Assembly (NCBI GenBank): GCA_900553105.1
Contig: USCE01000004.1
Coordinates: forward strand, 1 to 36,861
DNA from: an uncultured Sutterella sp.
GTDB lineage: Bacteria; Pseudomonadota; Gammaproteobacteria; Burkholderiales; Burkholderiaceae_F
Direction of reading: 5' to 3'
Length of the DNA: 36,861 nt
Below, in pieces: positions 1 to 7,828 of the stretch (position 1 is its first letter; every line of letters begins with the position of its first letter). The notes below the pieces were generated by a model, which saw only the letters and a program-made list of their open reading frames with translations, was not told the DNA's origin and ran no database searches. Both the position numbers and the translations under genes were made by a program.

Positions 1-50
1 TACGAGATAGGCTCCGGTCTCGTGGGCTCGGAGATGTGTATAAGAGACAG
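1..50 (+). other. Illumina Nextera read-2/i7 adapter (not genomic)
   Basis: The first 50 bases are the tail of the i7 primer (TACGAGAT), an 8-base index (AGGCTCCG) and then the read-2 transposase adapter ending in the Tn5 mosaic end AGATGTGTATAAGAGACAG. Genomic sequence begins at 51. This is residual library sequence that should be trimmed. Confidence 0.98.
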
Positions 51-708
51 CAGGCACACCCGTGGCCATAACGGACGCTTCAACATCATCGCTTAAGATG
101 CCGGCGCTCATGGCTTGCTGCGTTTCAAATTCGAATTCGTCGGAGTCAATCGTAAAGCGTGAGCCGTGGCGAACGATGTTGACAGCGGTATTAGGGGCGT
201 CATCGTTACGGGCTTCTAAGAAAATGGTCAGAGATTGTGCTTTACGGTCTTCCGTCACTTTAGCTTGAACATATACGCCTTCTCGCGCAGTCGAGAGCGC
301 TTGAGCTTGAGATTGCTGGCGAATAAAGCGCTGCAGCGGTGCATCTTCAATATTCAGACGAGAAAAAATGGCGCTTAATGTATCGTTTCGACGAATGACA
401 GTTGTGTGTGTTGTCAGCATCTCATTGGACGTGACCACGCTGATTTGGTCGGCAATGGCCGGGATGGGTAAAGAGTCTTCAATGATTGTTTGCTGTGCCC
501 GAGCTTCTTGCTCCGCATCTGAGGGGTAAAGACTGTAGGCCGAGAGGGCCACCGAGATCGGTAAAACAGCAAAAACCATACCAATAGCCGTACGGCGATA
601 AGGACTTCTGACCAAGGCATCCCACGTGCGCGCACTGGTCCGTGCGGCCAGGCACAGACCTTCTCCAATGGTTCTTAAATTTTTGGCAAGAATACTTGGC
701 GCAGACAT
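51..708 (-). CDS. M23-family (MepM-like) murein peptidase, N-terminal part only
   Basis: An open frame of 219 codons starts at the ATG complementary to 706-708 and runs off the left end without a stop. The product starts MSAPSILAKN, has a basic stretch and one membrane-anchor segment at about residues 42-60 (TAIGMVFAVLPISVALSAYS). A periplasmic region follows with a LysM/OapA-like pattern near VIRRNDTLSAIFSRL. This N-terminal architecture and the position divergent from tyrS match M23 metallopeptidases of Burkholderiales, which cut peptidoglycan cross-links. The catalytic LytM domain would lie outside the window, so the family call is inferred from the N-terminus and synteny. The truncation is caused by the contig end. 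Confidence 0.72.
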
Positions 709-770
709 TGGGCAGGGGTTTCGTTAAAATAACTCGTCATGACGTTAAAAACGGTGACTATTTTACCGCA

Positions 771-792
771 AAAGGTCTTTGGGACCTTTTTT
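771..792 (+). terminator. Hairpin with T-run between the murein-peptidase gene and tyrS
   Basis: AAAGGTC (771-777) pairs with GACCTTT (783-789) around a 5-base loop, and Ts continue to 792. It sits in the shared leader of two divergent genes, so it could stop a stray rightward transcript or attenuate tyrS. A TTGACG at 791-796 could be a -35 element for tyrS, but no good -10 follows it. Confidence 0.4.
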
Positions 793-832
793 GACGCCGG
801 ATTTATCTTGTTAATTTTGTAAGAAATATCCT

Positions 833-2077
833 ATGAGTGATTGTGAAAAGAAATACCCGGTAACCGAGGATGTGAAGGCTGCCTTGGCAACGATCAAGCG
901 TGGCGTCGATACCTTGTTAATCGAAAGTGACTTCGAGCAAAAACTCGCTCGCTCGATGGCTACCGGTAAGCCCTTGCGCTGTAAGCTCGGCCTTGATCCT
1001 ACCGCACCTGATATCCATATTGGACACACCGTGGTGCTCAATAAATTGCGCCAATTACAAGATTTGGGCCATACGGTCATTTTTTTGATCGGTGACTTTA
1101 CGGCAAGTATCGGTGATCCCTCGGGACGCAATGCAACGCGTCCGCCGTTGTCGCGTGAACAAATTGAAGTCAATGCCATGACCTATCTTGACCAAGCCAG
1201 TTTGGTGCTCGATCGCGAGAGAACGGAAATCCGTTATAACTCCGAGTGGAGCGACAAGATGACGGCTACGGACATGATTAAGCTTGCCTCGCGCTACACA
1301 TTGGCTCGATTGCTTGAACGAGATGATTTTGCCAAGCGTTATGCCGAGCAGGCTCCGATCGCCATGCACGAATTGCTCTACCCGTTGATGCAAGGCTATG
1401 ACAGTGTAGCATTGCAGGCCGATCTTGAATTGGGGGGGTCGGATCAACGTTTCAATCTTTTAGTCGGCCGTGAATTGCAACGCCAATACGACCAAGAAGC
1501 GCAATGTATTCTCACGATGCCGCTTTTGGTCGGTTTGGACGGTGTCAACAAGATGAGTAAGTCCAAGCACAACTACATTGGCATTACCGATGAGCCCAAT
1601 GATATGTTTGGTAAAGTCATGAGCGTGTCGGACTCGCTGATGTGGGATTGGTACGACCTTTTGAGCTTGCAGAGCAATGAGTTTATTACCAACCTTAAAA
1701 AGGAATGTAGCGAAGGTCGCAACCCGCGGGATGCGAAGGTTATGTTGGCAAAAGAAATTGTGACGCGTTTCCATGATGCTCAAGCAGCCGATGCCGCCGA
1801 AGTGGAATTTAACAATCGATTCCGTGCTGGTGAAATGCCCTCCGATATTGCTGAAGTGACGGTTGTCGCTCCTGAAGGCGAAATTGGTATCGGTCGTCTC
1901 TTAAAAGAAGCTGGTTTGACGCCTTCTACGGGCGAAGCCAATCGCAACATCGAGCAAGGCGGCGTACGTGTTAACGGAGATCGCATCACTGATCGAGGCT
2001 TAAAGCTCAAGGCTGGTACAACCTACACGATTCAGGTCGGTAAACGTAAGTGGGCGAAAGTGACAGTTAATGCCTAA
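833..2077 (+). CDS. tyrS: Tyrosyl-tRNA synthetase
   Basis: Cytoplasmic enzyme that charges tRNA-Tyr with tyrosine using ATP. The 414-residue product has the class I signatures HIGH at residues 62-65 and KMSKS at 240-244, a Rossmann catalytic core between them, and a C-terminal S4 RNA-binding domain from about residue 350 (IGRLLKEAGL through GGVRVNG). Length and the HIGH/KMSKS form fit the TyrRS subgroup common in betaproteobacteria. The ATG at 833 has no strong ribosome-binding site. A second rightward gene, dtd, follows after a hairpin, which pairs tyrosine charging with removal of mischarged D-tyrosine. Confidence 0.97.
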   Translation: MSDCEKKYPVTEDVKAALATIKRGVDTLLIESDFEQKLARSMATGKPLRCKLGLDPTAPDIHIGHTVVLNKLRQLQDLGHTVIFLIGDFTASIGDPSGRNATRPPLSREQIEVNAMTYLDQASLVLDRERTEIRYNSEWSDKMTATDMIKLASRYTLARLLERDDFAKRYAEQAPIAMHELLYPLMQGYDSVALQADLELGGSDQRFNLLVGRELQRQYDQEAQCILTMPLLVGLDGVNKMSKSKHNYIGITDEPNDMFGKVMSVSDSLMWDWYDLLSLQSNEFITNLKKECSEGRNPRDAKVMLAKEIVTRFHDAQAADAAEVEFNNRFRAGEMPSDIAEVTVVAPEGEIGIGRLLKEAGLTPSTGEANRNIEQGGVRVNGDRITDRGLKLKAGTTYTIQVGKRKWAKVTVNA

Positions 2078-2101
2078 CAGTCATCAAGCTTAATATCGTG
2101 T

Positions 2102-2148
2102 CGGGCTGCAAAGAGGCGTGTCAGTAAGCCTTCTGAGCAGCCCGTTTT
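2102..2148 (+). terminator. Terminator or attenuator between tyrS and dtd
   Basis: CGGGCTGC (2102-2109) pairs with GCAGCCCG (2137-2144), followed by TTTT. The interior can fold further (AGGC at 2114-2117 with GCCT at 2128-2131). It ends about 7 bases before the dtd ribosome-binding region, so it may stop tyrS transcripts or control read-through into dtd. Confidence 0.55.
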
Positions 2149-2162
2149 ATAAGGAAAAAAAC

Positions 2163-2600
2163 ATGATTGCATTATTGCAGCGGGTTTCAGAAGCTTCTGT
2201 CTCGGTTGATGGAGATGTCATCGGGCGTGTAGCTCGGGGACTCATGGTGCTCGTGTGCGCGGAAAAAGGCGATAGTGAACTTCAAAGTGAAAAGTTGGCT
2301 CAAAAAGTGCTTAACTATCGTATTTTCGAAGATGAGGCAGGTAAGATGAATAAGAGCCTGAGGGATATCGGCGGTGAGATTTTAGTCGTCTCTCAGTTCA
2401 CGTTGGCTGCTGATACTGTTAAGGGGCTTCGACCAAGTTTTACCCCGGCCGCTGATCCCGTTCTCGGAGAACAACTTTACGAGCATTTCGTTGGTAAGAT
2501 TAAAGAAAGCGGATTAAAAACCGAAACCGGTAGTTTTGGCGCTCATATGAAAGTGGCGTTGGTCAACGATGGACCGGTCACCATTTGGTTAAAAATCTGA
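2163..2600 (+). CDS. dtd: D-aminoacyl-tRNA deacylase
   Basis: Hydrolyses D-amino acids (classically D-Tyr) and glycine from mischarged tRNAs. The 145-residue product begins MIALLQRVSEASVSVDG and carries the two family active-site motifs, SQFTLAAD in the middle and NDGPVT near the C-terminus. The ATG at 2163 is chosen because it follows AAGGAAAAAAAC and matches the family N-terminus. An upstream in-frame start at 2118 lies inside the terminator hairpin. It follows tyrS in the same direction. Confidence 0.96.
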   Translation: MIALLQRVSEASVSVDGDVIGRVARGLMVLVCAEKGDSELQSEKLAQKVLNYRIFEDEAGKMNKSLRDIGGEILVVSQFTLAADTVKGLRPSFTPAADPVLGEQLYEHFVGKIKESGLKTETGSFGAHMKVALVNDGPVTIWLKI

Positions 2601-2627
2601 TTACAAATCTTGAACTCAGGAGTCGAT

Positions 2628-3230
2628 ATGAGAATTTTCAGTAACGACTTTGAACATGGCGAATGGATGCCTTGTGAATTGGCATACGGGCGTTTGAAAG
2701 AAGGCCGTTTCGCTCTGTCAGATAATCTCAATCCTCATTTGCGCTTCTCTGGCGTGCCCGCAGAGACAAAGTCTTTAGTGCTTACCTGCATCGATCCTGA
2801 TGTACCGACCGATCGTGAAGCCCTCAATAACATTGGTGAGATTGATGCCGATCAGCCACGTCGCGATTTCGTGCACTGGCTTGTTTGGGATATGAGCTCG
2901 CAAGTGACCGAAATTGCTCGGGGTGATGCTTCAATCGGTGACTCCACGAGCGGCAAGCGTTTTGCTAAACCCATGGGAGTTGAAGGGCTCAACGATTACA
3001 CTCGAAACGGTGAAGTGCATCGTGGCTATGATGGTCCGTGCCCTCCGGGAACTGATGCCCGTTTGCACGGCTATGAATTCCGTCTTTTTGCCTTAGATGT
3101 TGAGTCGCTTAATTTACCTGATACGGCCACTTGGGTTGAAGTGAGCAAGAAAATGGCGCCTCACGTTTTAGCCAGTGCCATGATTCAAGGCATTTACAGC
3201 TTAAATCCAAGATTGCAACCTAAGGAATAA
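2628..3230 (+). CDS. PEBP/YbhB family protein
   Basis: A phosphatidylethanolamine-binding-protein-like protein of 200 residues without a signal peptide. Visible family motifs are CIDPDVPT, DFVHWLVW and the anion-pocket region GYDGPCPPG followed by HGYEFRLFAL. Bacterial YbhB-like proteins have no firmly assigned biochemical role; small-ligand binding or protease inhibition has been suggested for the family. The ATG at 2628 is preceded by CAGGAG at 7 bases, better than the TTG at 2610. It is somewhat longer than the usual 160-180 residues. It is 27 bases downstream of dtd and is followed by a terminator. Confidence 0.9.
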   Translation: MRIFSNDFEHGEWMPCELAYGRLKEGRFALSDNLNPHLRFSGVPAETKSLVLTCIDPDVPTDREALNNIGEIDADQPRRDFVHWLVWDMSSQVTEIARGDASIGDSTSGKRFAKPMGVEGLNDYTRNGEVHRGYDGPCPPGTDARLHGYEFRLFALDVESLNLPDTATWVEVSKKMAPHVLASAMIQGIYSLNPRLQPKE

Positions 3231-3248
3231 TTCTCTTTAGCTTGGTTA

Positions 3249-3286
3249 AGAGAGGGCGTAATGAAAACGCTCTCTCTGCCCCTTTT
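3249..3286 (+). terminator. Rho-independent terminator after the PEBP gene
   Basis: AGAGAGGGCG (3249-3258) pairs with CGCTCTCTCT (3268-3277) apart from one unpaired G, followed by GCCCCTTTTTG. It ends the tyrS-dtd-PEBP group. Confidence 0.7.
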
Positions 3287-3427
3287 TGTATCCTTGCCTT
3301 CCGGTCTCCAGTCTTTTTCTACACTTAGAACTTGACAACGATAATGCCTTTTGAACCCGTGTGGTCGAGCATTGCACAAAAATTGCCCCATACTGAAGAA
3401 TACTGAGTACAATCAATCCAAGAACTG

Positions 3428-3443
3428 CCCCAATATATTGTGG
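3428..3443 (+). promoter_or_regulatory. NrdR-box-like operator upstream of nrdR
   Basis: CCCCAATATATTGTGG matches the NrdR-box consensus ACACwATATATwGTGT at 13 of 16 positions and contains the perfect palindrome CAATATATTG. It lies 61 bases upstream of the nrdR start. NrdR boxes usually occur in pairs about three helical turns apart, and no convincing partner was seen, which lowers confidence. Confidence 0.45.
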
Positions 3444-3504
3444 TCAGTGCCACTCAATAGGGATCGACCGCCCGTTGTCGGTAGTGTTCTCTGGAAGGAC
3501 TAGT

Positions 3505-3948
3505 ATGCATTGCCCGTTTTGTAAACACGATCAAACCCAAGTGATTGATTCTCGCACGAGCGAAGACGGTGCGACCATTAGACGTCGTCGCCGTTGTATG
3601 AAGTGCGAGAAACGTTTCACAACTTATGAGCGCGTGGAGTTATCAATGCCTTCGATTATTAAGCGCGGCGGAGGTCGTTGCGAGTACGATCAAAATAAGC
3701 TTCGTGCCTCTATGATGTTGGCTTTGAGAAAGCGCCCCGTCTCACGTGAAAGAGTGGATGAGGCAATCAACCGCATAGAACAAAAGATGCTGGCTTTGGG
3801 TGAGCGTGAAGTTCGTAGCGAACGCTTGGGTGAGCTTGTAATGGAAGAGTTGCGGTCTTTGGACAAAGTGGCCTATGTGCGATTTGCCAGCGTTTATCGC
3901 AATTTTGAAGACGTACAAAAATTTGCCGATATGGCACGCGAAGTTTGA
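3505..3948 (+). CDS. nrdR: Transcriptional repressor NrdR
   Basis: An ATP/dATP-sensing repressor of ribonucleotide reductase genes. The 147-residue product begins MHCPFCKHDQ with a zinc ribbon (CPFC near residue 3 and CMKC near residue 31), the basic RRRRR stretch used for DNA binding, and then the ATP-cone domain (PSIIKRGGGRCEYDQNKL). The start at 3505 follows GGAAGG, and an upstream in-frame start at 3475 would add residues foreign to the family. Its stop overlaps the ribD ATG by one base (TGATG at 3946-3950), so it probably heads the riboflavin operon. NrdR next to rib genes is a common bacterial arrangement. Confidence 0.96.
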   Translation: MHCPFCKHDQTQVIDSRTSEDGATIRRRRRCMKCEKRFTTYERVELSMPSIIKRGGGRCEYDQNKLRASMMLALRKRPVSRERVDEAINRIEQKMLALGEREVRSERLGELVMEELRSLDKVAYVRFASVYRNFEDVQKFADMAREV

Positions 3949-5042
3949 TGAACGACGATATTAAATATATGAGGCGGGCTCTTGAATTAGCCCGTCTTGC
4001 TCGTCCCATTAGTCCACCGAATCCCAGCGTCGGTTGTGTTATTGTCCGCAATGGAAACGTATTGGGCGAAGGGTTTACGCAGCAAACAGGGGGCGATCAC
4101 GCTGAAATTCAAGCAATTAAGGATGCGTTGGCCAAAGGACATAAGCTGGATGGTGCGACGGTTTATGTAACGCTTGAGCCCTGCTCACACTTCGGGAGAA
4201 CGCCGCCTTGCGCCGACCGACTTATTCGGGAGGGTGTCTCACGTGTAGTCGTGGCTTGTGAAGATCCCAATCCCAAAGTCAGTGGTCGTGGGATTAGCAT
4301 TTTGCGCAATGCGAAGATTGAGGTCGTGACGGGAGTCTGTGAAAAAGAGGCTCGTGAAGTCAATATCGGATTTATGACCCGCATGATCCATAAACGTCCA
4401 TGGGTACGGTTGAAGGTAGCTATGAGTTTGGACGGTTTTACGGCGTTGCCCTCCGGGCAGAGCCAGTGGATTACTTCTAAGGCGGCTCGTGAAGACGGTG
4501 TGCGTTGGCGCTCGGTGGCCGGAGCCGTTGTCACGGGACTCGGAACTGTGACGATTGATAACCCGCAGATGACTGCCCGAGTCGATGGAAAACTTTGTTT
4601 AAGACAACCGCTTCGAGTCGTGCTGGACTCACAGTTGCGCGTTGATCCTGAGAGCAAGATTTTCGATTTACCCGGCGCTTTAGTCATTGCCGCACGAGGG
4701 GACCGAGACAATGTTAAAGCCCTGCGAGACAGAGGCGTTGAGGTTTTGATGGTGCCGGGGGCAGCCGGTCACGTAGACCTGCGAGCCGTATTAAAAGAAT
4801 TGACCCGTCGAGAAGTCAATGAGGTACATGTTGAGGCCGGGTCAGTTTTAAGCGGGGCTTTTTTAGAAGAAGATTTGGTCGATGAAATTATCTGTTACAT
4901 TGCCCCTAAGGTCTTGGGGCAGGGTAGGCCGGCATTTGCAATGCCGGCATTGAAGAATTTAAACGATGCAGCACGTTGGCAGATGATCGAGCAAAAAACG
5001 ATCGGAGACGATGTGCGGTTAATACTAAGGAAAAGGAACTGA
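3948..5042 (+). CDS. ribD: Bifunctional diaminohydroxyphosphoribosylaminopyrimidine deaminase / reductase
   Basis: Catalyses steps two and three of riboflavin synthesis from GTP: deamination of the pyrimidine, then NADPH reduction of the ribosyl chain. The 364-residue product has an N-terminal zinc cytidine-deaminase-like domain with HAEIQAI and PCSHFGRTPPCADRLI. The C-terminal reductase domain begins near RPWVRLKVAMSLDG. The start overlaps the nrdR stop by one base, indicating translational coupling. ribE begins 4 bases downstream. Length and motifs are standard. Confidence 0.97.
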   Translation: MNDDIKYMRRALELARLARPISPPNPSVGCVIVRNGNVLGEGFTQQTGGDHAEIQAIKDALAKGHKLDGATVYVTLEPCSHFGRTPPCADRLIREGVSRVVVACEDPNPKVSGRGISILRNAKIEVVTGVCEKEAREVNIGFMTRMIHKRPWVRLKVAMSLDGFTALPSGQSQWITSKAAREDGVRWRSVAGAVVTGLGTVTIDNPQMTARVDGKLCLRQPLRVVLDSQLRVDPESKIFDLPGALVIAARGDRDNVKALRDRGVEVLMVPGAAGHVDLRAVLKELTRREVNEVHVEAGSVLSGAFLEEDLVDEIICYIAPKVLGQGRPAFAMPALKNLNDAARWQMIEQKTIGDDVRLILRKRN

Positions 5043-5046
5043 AGCG

Positions 5047-5664
5047 ATGTTTACCGGAATTATCAGTGCAATGGGGAAGGTGCGTGAGCCTCAAAAGTTA
5101 GGTGACGGCGTGCGCTTGACAATCGATACGCCTGCCGGTTGGCTCGAAGGCGTTGCTGTTGGCGACTCCATTGCCGTTAACGGAGCCTGCATGACGGTGG
5201 TTGCCATCGACGGCGATACCTTCGAAATAGAAGTCTCTGCCGAGAGCTTGTCAAAGACCACGGGGTTGGACACCTGGGGTGAGGTCAATTTGGAAAAAGC
5301 GCTTCGAGTCGGAGATCGCTTGGACGGTCATATTGTTTCGGGCCACGTCGACGGTGTCGGTCAAGTCGAAGTGATGGAGCCCAAGGCCGAGAGTTGGCAC
5401 TTAGTTGTGCGCGCGCCGATGAAATTAAGCCCGTATTTGGCTTATAAAGGATCAATCACAGTTAACGGTGTGTCGCTGACTATTAATGAAGTTGAAGACA
5501 CGCCCGTGGGCACGCGTGTTTCAATCAATCTCATTCCCCATACAGTGGAAGTAACAACGTTAAAGCGTTTGAAAGCTCAAGACTGGGTGAATCTGGAAAT
5601 CGATACGATTGCCCGTTATGTCGAACGCATGATGAGTTTGCGTGACAATGACGGACTGTTCTGA
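5047..5664 (+). CDS. ribE: Riboflavin synthase, alpha subunit
   Basis: Dismutates two molecules of 6,7-dimethyl-8-ribityllumazine to riboflavin. The 205-residue product is a tandem duplication of a lumazine-binding barrel. Repeat one starts at MFTGIIS with VNGACMTV. Repeat two contains GHIVSGHVDGVG, VNGVSLTIN and NLIPHT. It sits 4 bases after ribD with AAGGAACTGAAGCG before the ATG. It is called ribE here in the E. coli sense; the same gene is called ribC or ribB in other schemes. Confidence 0.97.
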   Translation: MFTGIISAMGKVREPQKLGDGVRLTIDTPAGWLEGVAVGDSIAVNGACMTVVAIDGDTFEIEVSAESLSKTTGLDTWGEVNLEKALRVGDRLDGHIVSGHVDGVGQVEVMEPKAESWHLVVRAPMKLSPYLAYKGSITVNGVSLTINEVEDTPVGTRVSINLIPHTVEVTTLKRLKAQDWVNLEIDTIARYVERMMSLRDNDGLF

Positions 5665-5692
5665 GAACTGACGTTCTCAGGAGGCAACACAA

Positions 5693-6766
5693 ATGAGACA
5701 AACGAAATTATTCTCGCCCTTTGAGATGGGCCCTCTGATGCTGAAAAATCGCATTAGTGTGCCGCCCATGTGCATGTTTGTGGCCAAGGGCGGTGCTGTC
5801 AATGATTGGCATAGGGTGCATTACGGCAAACTGGCAGGATCGGGCGCTTCCATTGTTTGCATTGAGGCTACGGCGGTTACGCCCGACGGTCGAATCACGG
5901 ACGCTGATTTGGGGTTATGGTCTGATCAATTGGCCGTCGGTTTTGCCGATCTGGTTCGCACGATGCGGGCGGTAGATCCTCTGACAAAAGTTGCCGTACA
6001 ACTTAACCACGCGGGACGTAAAGGCAGCGGTCGGGCTCCCGGAAAAGAAGGCTACTTGACGCCTGAGGAAGGCGGTTGGGTACCGCCTGCACCTTCAGCT
6101 GTCACTTATGGCGAAGGGCACCCTTTACCTCGGGAAATGACCAAGGGCGGAATCGACGCGATGGTTCAGGCTTTTGCCAATGCAGCCGATCGTGCTGTAC
6201 GGGCCGGGGTTGATGCCATTGAATTGCATATGGCACATGGTTTTCTGATCCATCAGTTCCTTTCGCCCGTCTCAAACCGTCGTACGGATGATTACGGTGG
6301 TAGTTTTGAAAATCGCATCCGCTTTGCATTAGAAGTGTTTGATGCCGTCAAAAATGCCAGTGGTTCGGTTCCTGTCGGCGTGCGCGTGTCGGCGACTGAT
6401 TGGATTGAAGGCGGTTGGGATTTGGAACAAACGCTTCAATTGGCCAAAATTTTAGAAGAGCGCGGTTGTGCGTTTATCGACGTATCAACGGGCGGATTGG
6501 CGGCTGAGCAACAAATTGATGTGTCTTTTGGCTACCAGTTACCGTATGCTCGCGCGGTCAAAGAAGTTGTTGATATGCCGGTGTTCGGTGTAGGTTTGAT
6601 TTTTGAGCCCGAACAAGCTGAAAGTGCCTTGATTGAAGGTACTTGCGACATGGTCGATATTGGACGGGCGATGCTTCGCAATCCTCACTGGGGATGGGAG
6701 GCTGCGCTGAAGCTCGGCGTTAAGGTTGATTTTCCCATGCCGTATGTGCGGGGGATGCTGCGCTAG
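5693..6766 (+). CDS. Old Yellow Enzyme family NADH:flavin oxidoreductase (YqjM/XenA-like)
   Basis: An FMN-dependent ene-reductase that reduces activated C=C bonds (and often nitro compounds) using NAD(P)H. The 357-residue TIM-barrel protein has PPMCMF near residue 25, the position of the redox-tuning Cys in the YqjM/XenA class, the NHAGRKGS motif, HMAHGFLIHQFLSP, the substrate and FMN segment NRRTDDYGGSFENR, and GVGLI before the C-terminal phosphate-binding region. An AGGAGG-like site precedes the ATG. It lies between ribE and ribH, so a flavin-consuming enzyme is carried inside the flavin-making operon. Its physiological substrate cannot be read from sequence. Confidence 0.92.
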   Translation: MRQTKLFSPFEMGPLMLKNRISVPPMCMFVAKGGAVNDWHRVHYGKLAGSGASIVCIEATAVTPDGRITDADLGLWSDQLAVGFADLVRTMRAVDPLTKVAVQLNHAGRKGSGRAPGKEGYLTPEEGGWVPPAPSAVTYGEGHPLPREMTKGGIDAMVQAFANAADRAVRAGVDAIELHMAHGFLIHQFLSPVSNRRTDDYGGSFENRIRFALEVFDAVKNASGSVPVGVRVSATDWIEGGWDLEQTLQLAKILEERGCAFIDVSTGGLAAEQQIDVSFGYQLPYARAVKEVVDMPVFGVGLIFEPEQAESALIEGTCDMVDIGRAMLRNPHWGWEAALKLGVKVDFPMPYVRGMLR

Positions 6767-6873
6767 TGTGCTGATTTTTCATTGAAAATTCATGAGATTT
6801 GGCGTGTGTTGAGTCTGTAAAAACGGTACAATATGCGCCAATTCGCAATTTTATATTTATCGCTGGAGACAAT

Positions 6874-7320
6874 ATGTCTAAGGATACGGTTCAAAACGTG
6901 GCCGATGGGACAGGCCTTCGGATTGGTATCGTTCAGTCGCGTTTTAATGCTTATGCGACTCAAGCTTTGTTTGAGGCTTGCATGGCCGAGCTTTTGCGAT
7001 TGGGTGTCGCAGAAGAAGACATTACGCTCATGCGCGTGCCCGGTGCGCTCGAAATTCCGTTCGGCTTGCAACAATTGGCTTCCACGGAAGAATATGATGC
7101 TTTGATTGCGTTGGGAGTCGTTATTCGCGGAGAAACCTATCATTTTGAAGTTGTTTCCAATGAGTCTGCCTCGGGCATATCGCAGGTGGGATTGCATTTT
7201 GATATCCCGATTGCCAATGCTGTGCTGACTTGCGAAAACGATGAACAAGTTCAGGCTCGCATGCACCAAAAGGGTGTTGATGCGGCACGCGTTGCCGTTG
7301 AAATGGCTGCATGTCAGTAA
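6874..7320 (+). CDS. ribH: 6,7-dimethyl-8-ribityllumazine synthase, copy 1
   Basis: Condenses the ribitylamino-pyrimidine from the RibD branch with 3,4-dihydroxybutanone phosphate. The 148-residue product has QSRFNAY near residue 21, VPGALEIPF, and RGETYHFEVVSNES containing the catalytic His. The C-terminus is KGVDAARVAVEM, usual in betaproteobacteria. The ATG at 6874 follows CTGGAGACAAT; a start at 6799 would add a non-homologous leader. A TACAAT at 6829-6834 could be a -10 for a separate promoter, with a weak -35. It is followed 20 bases later by a second ribH, about 65 percent identical by eye. Confidence 0.95.
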   Translation: MSKDTVQNVADGTGLRIGIVQSRFNAYATQALFEACMAELLRLGVAEEDITLMRVPGALEIPFGLQQLASTEEYDALIALGVVIRGETYHFEVVSNESASGISQVGLHFDIPIANAVLTCENDEQVQARMHQKGVDAARVAVEMAACQ

Positions 7321-7340
7321 AACTATTCTTGGAGAATGCA

Positions 7341-7826
7341 ATGACGATCGATATCATTGAAGGCTCGTTGGACGGTACCGGTTTGCAAATCGGGATTGTC
7401 ATGTCGCGTTTTAATGCTTGGGCCGGTGAAGGTTTGCTTGATGCATGCAAGGCCGAGCTTTTAAAATTAGGCGTGCGTGAAGACGATATTACGTTGATGA
7501 CGGTGCCTGGCGCTTTGGAAATTCCGTTTGCACTGCAACGCTTGGCATCGACCGATAACTATGATGCATTGATTGCCATCGGAACGGTAATTCGTGGTGA
7601 GACTTACCATTTTGAGTTGGTCTCCAATGAGTCTGCTGCAGGCATTATGCAAGTTAGTCTCGACTTTGACATTCCGGTGGCCAACGCAGTGTTGACGGTT
7701 GAAACCGAAGAGCAAGCTCGTGCACGCTTGGTCGAAAAGGGAACCGATGCCGCCCGTGTTGCCGTTGAGATGGGCAACATTAACAACGAATTTGATTACG
7801 ATTTTGAAGAGGAAGAAGAGTTTTAA
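7341..7826 (+). CDS. ribH: 6,7-dimethyl-8-ribityllumazine synthase, copy 2 with acidic tail
   Basis: A second complete lumazine synthase of 161 residues with MSRFNAW, VPGALEIPF, RGETYHFELVSNES and KGTDAARVAVEM, so all visible active-site elements are kept. It differs from copy 1 by a C-terminal tail of about 14 residues (NNEFDYDFEEEEEF) that is almost purely acidic and aromatic. The ATG at 7341 follows TTGGAGAATGCA. Copies 1 and 2 could form mixed or separate icosahedral or pentameric assemblies. nusB starts 2 bases after its stop, the usual ribH-nusB pairing. Confidence 0.95.
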   Translation: MTIDIIEGSLDGTGLQIGIVMSRFNAWAGEGLLDACKAELLKLGVREDDITLMTVPGALEIPFALQRLASTDNYDALIAIGTVIRGETYHFELVSNESAAGIMQVSLDFDIPVANAVLTVETEEQARARLVEKGTDAARVAVEMGNINNEFDYDFEEEEEF

Positions 7827-7828
7827 GT

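Noticed and set aside
414..668. 84-codon leftward frame near the left end
   Set aside because: It is out of frame with the murein-peptidase-like N-terminus, which is open through the whole segment and has a plausible membrane anchor.
771..792. T-box or tyrosine riboswitch before tyrS
   Set aside because: Only a short hairpin with a T-run is present; no T-box conserved element or specifier loop was seen, and T-boxes are not expected in betaproteobacteria.
4163..4711. 182-codon leftward frame inside ribD
   Set aside because: It lies wholly within a well-supported enzyme gene, and its translation has no recognisable domain.
6767..6873. FMN riboswitch before ribH
   Set aside because: The gap is about 107 bases and lacks the conserved RFN-element blocks. 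No RFN element was seen before ribD or ribE either.
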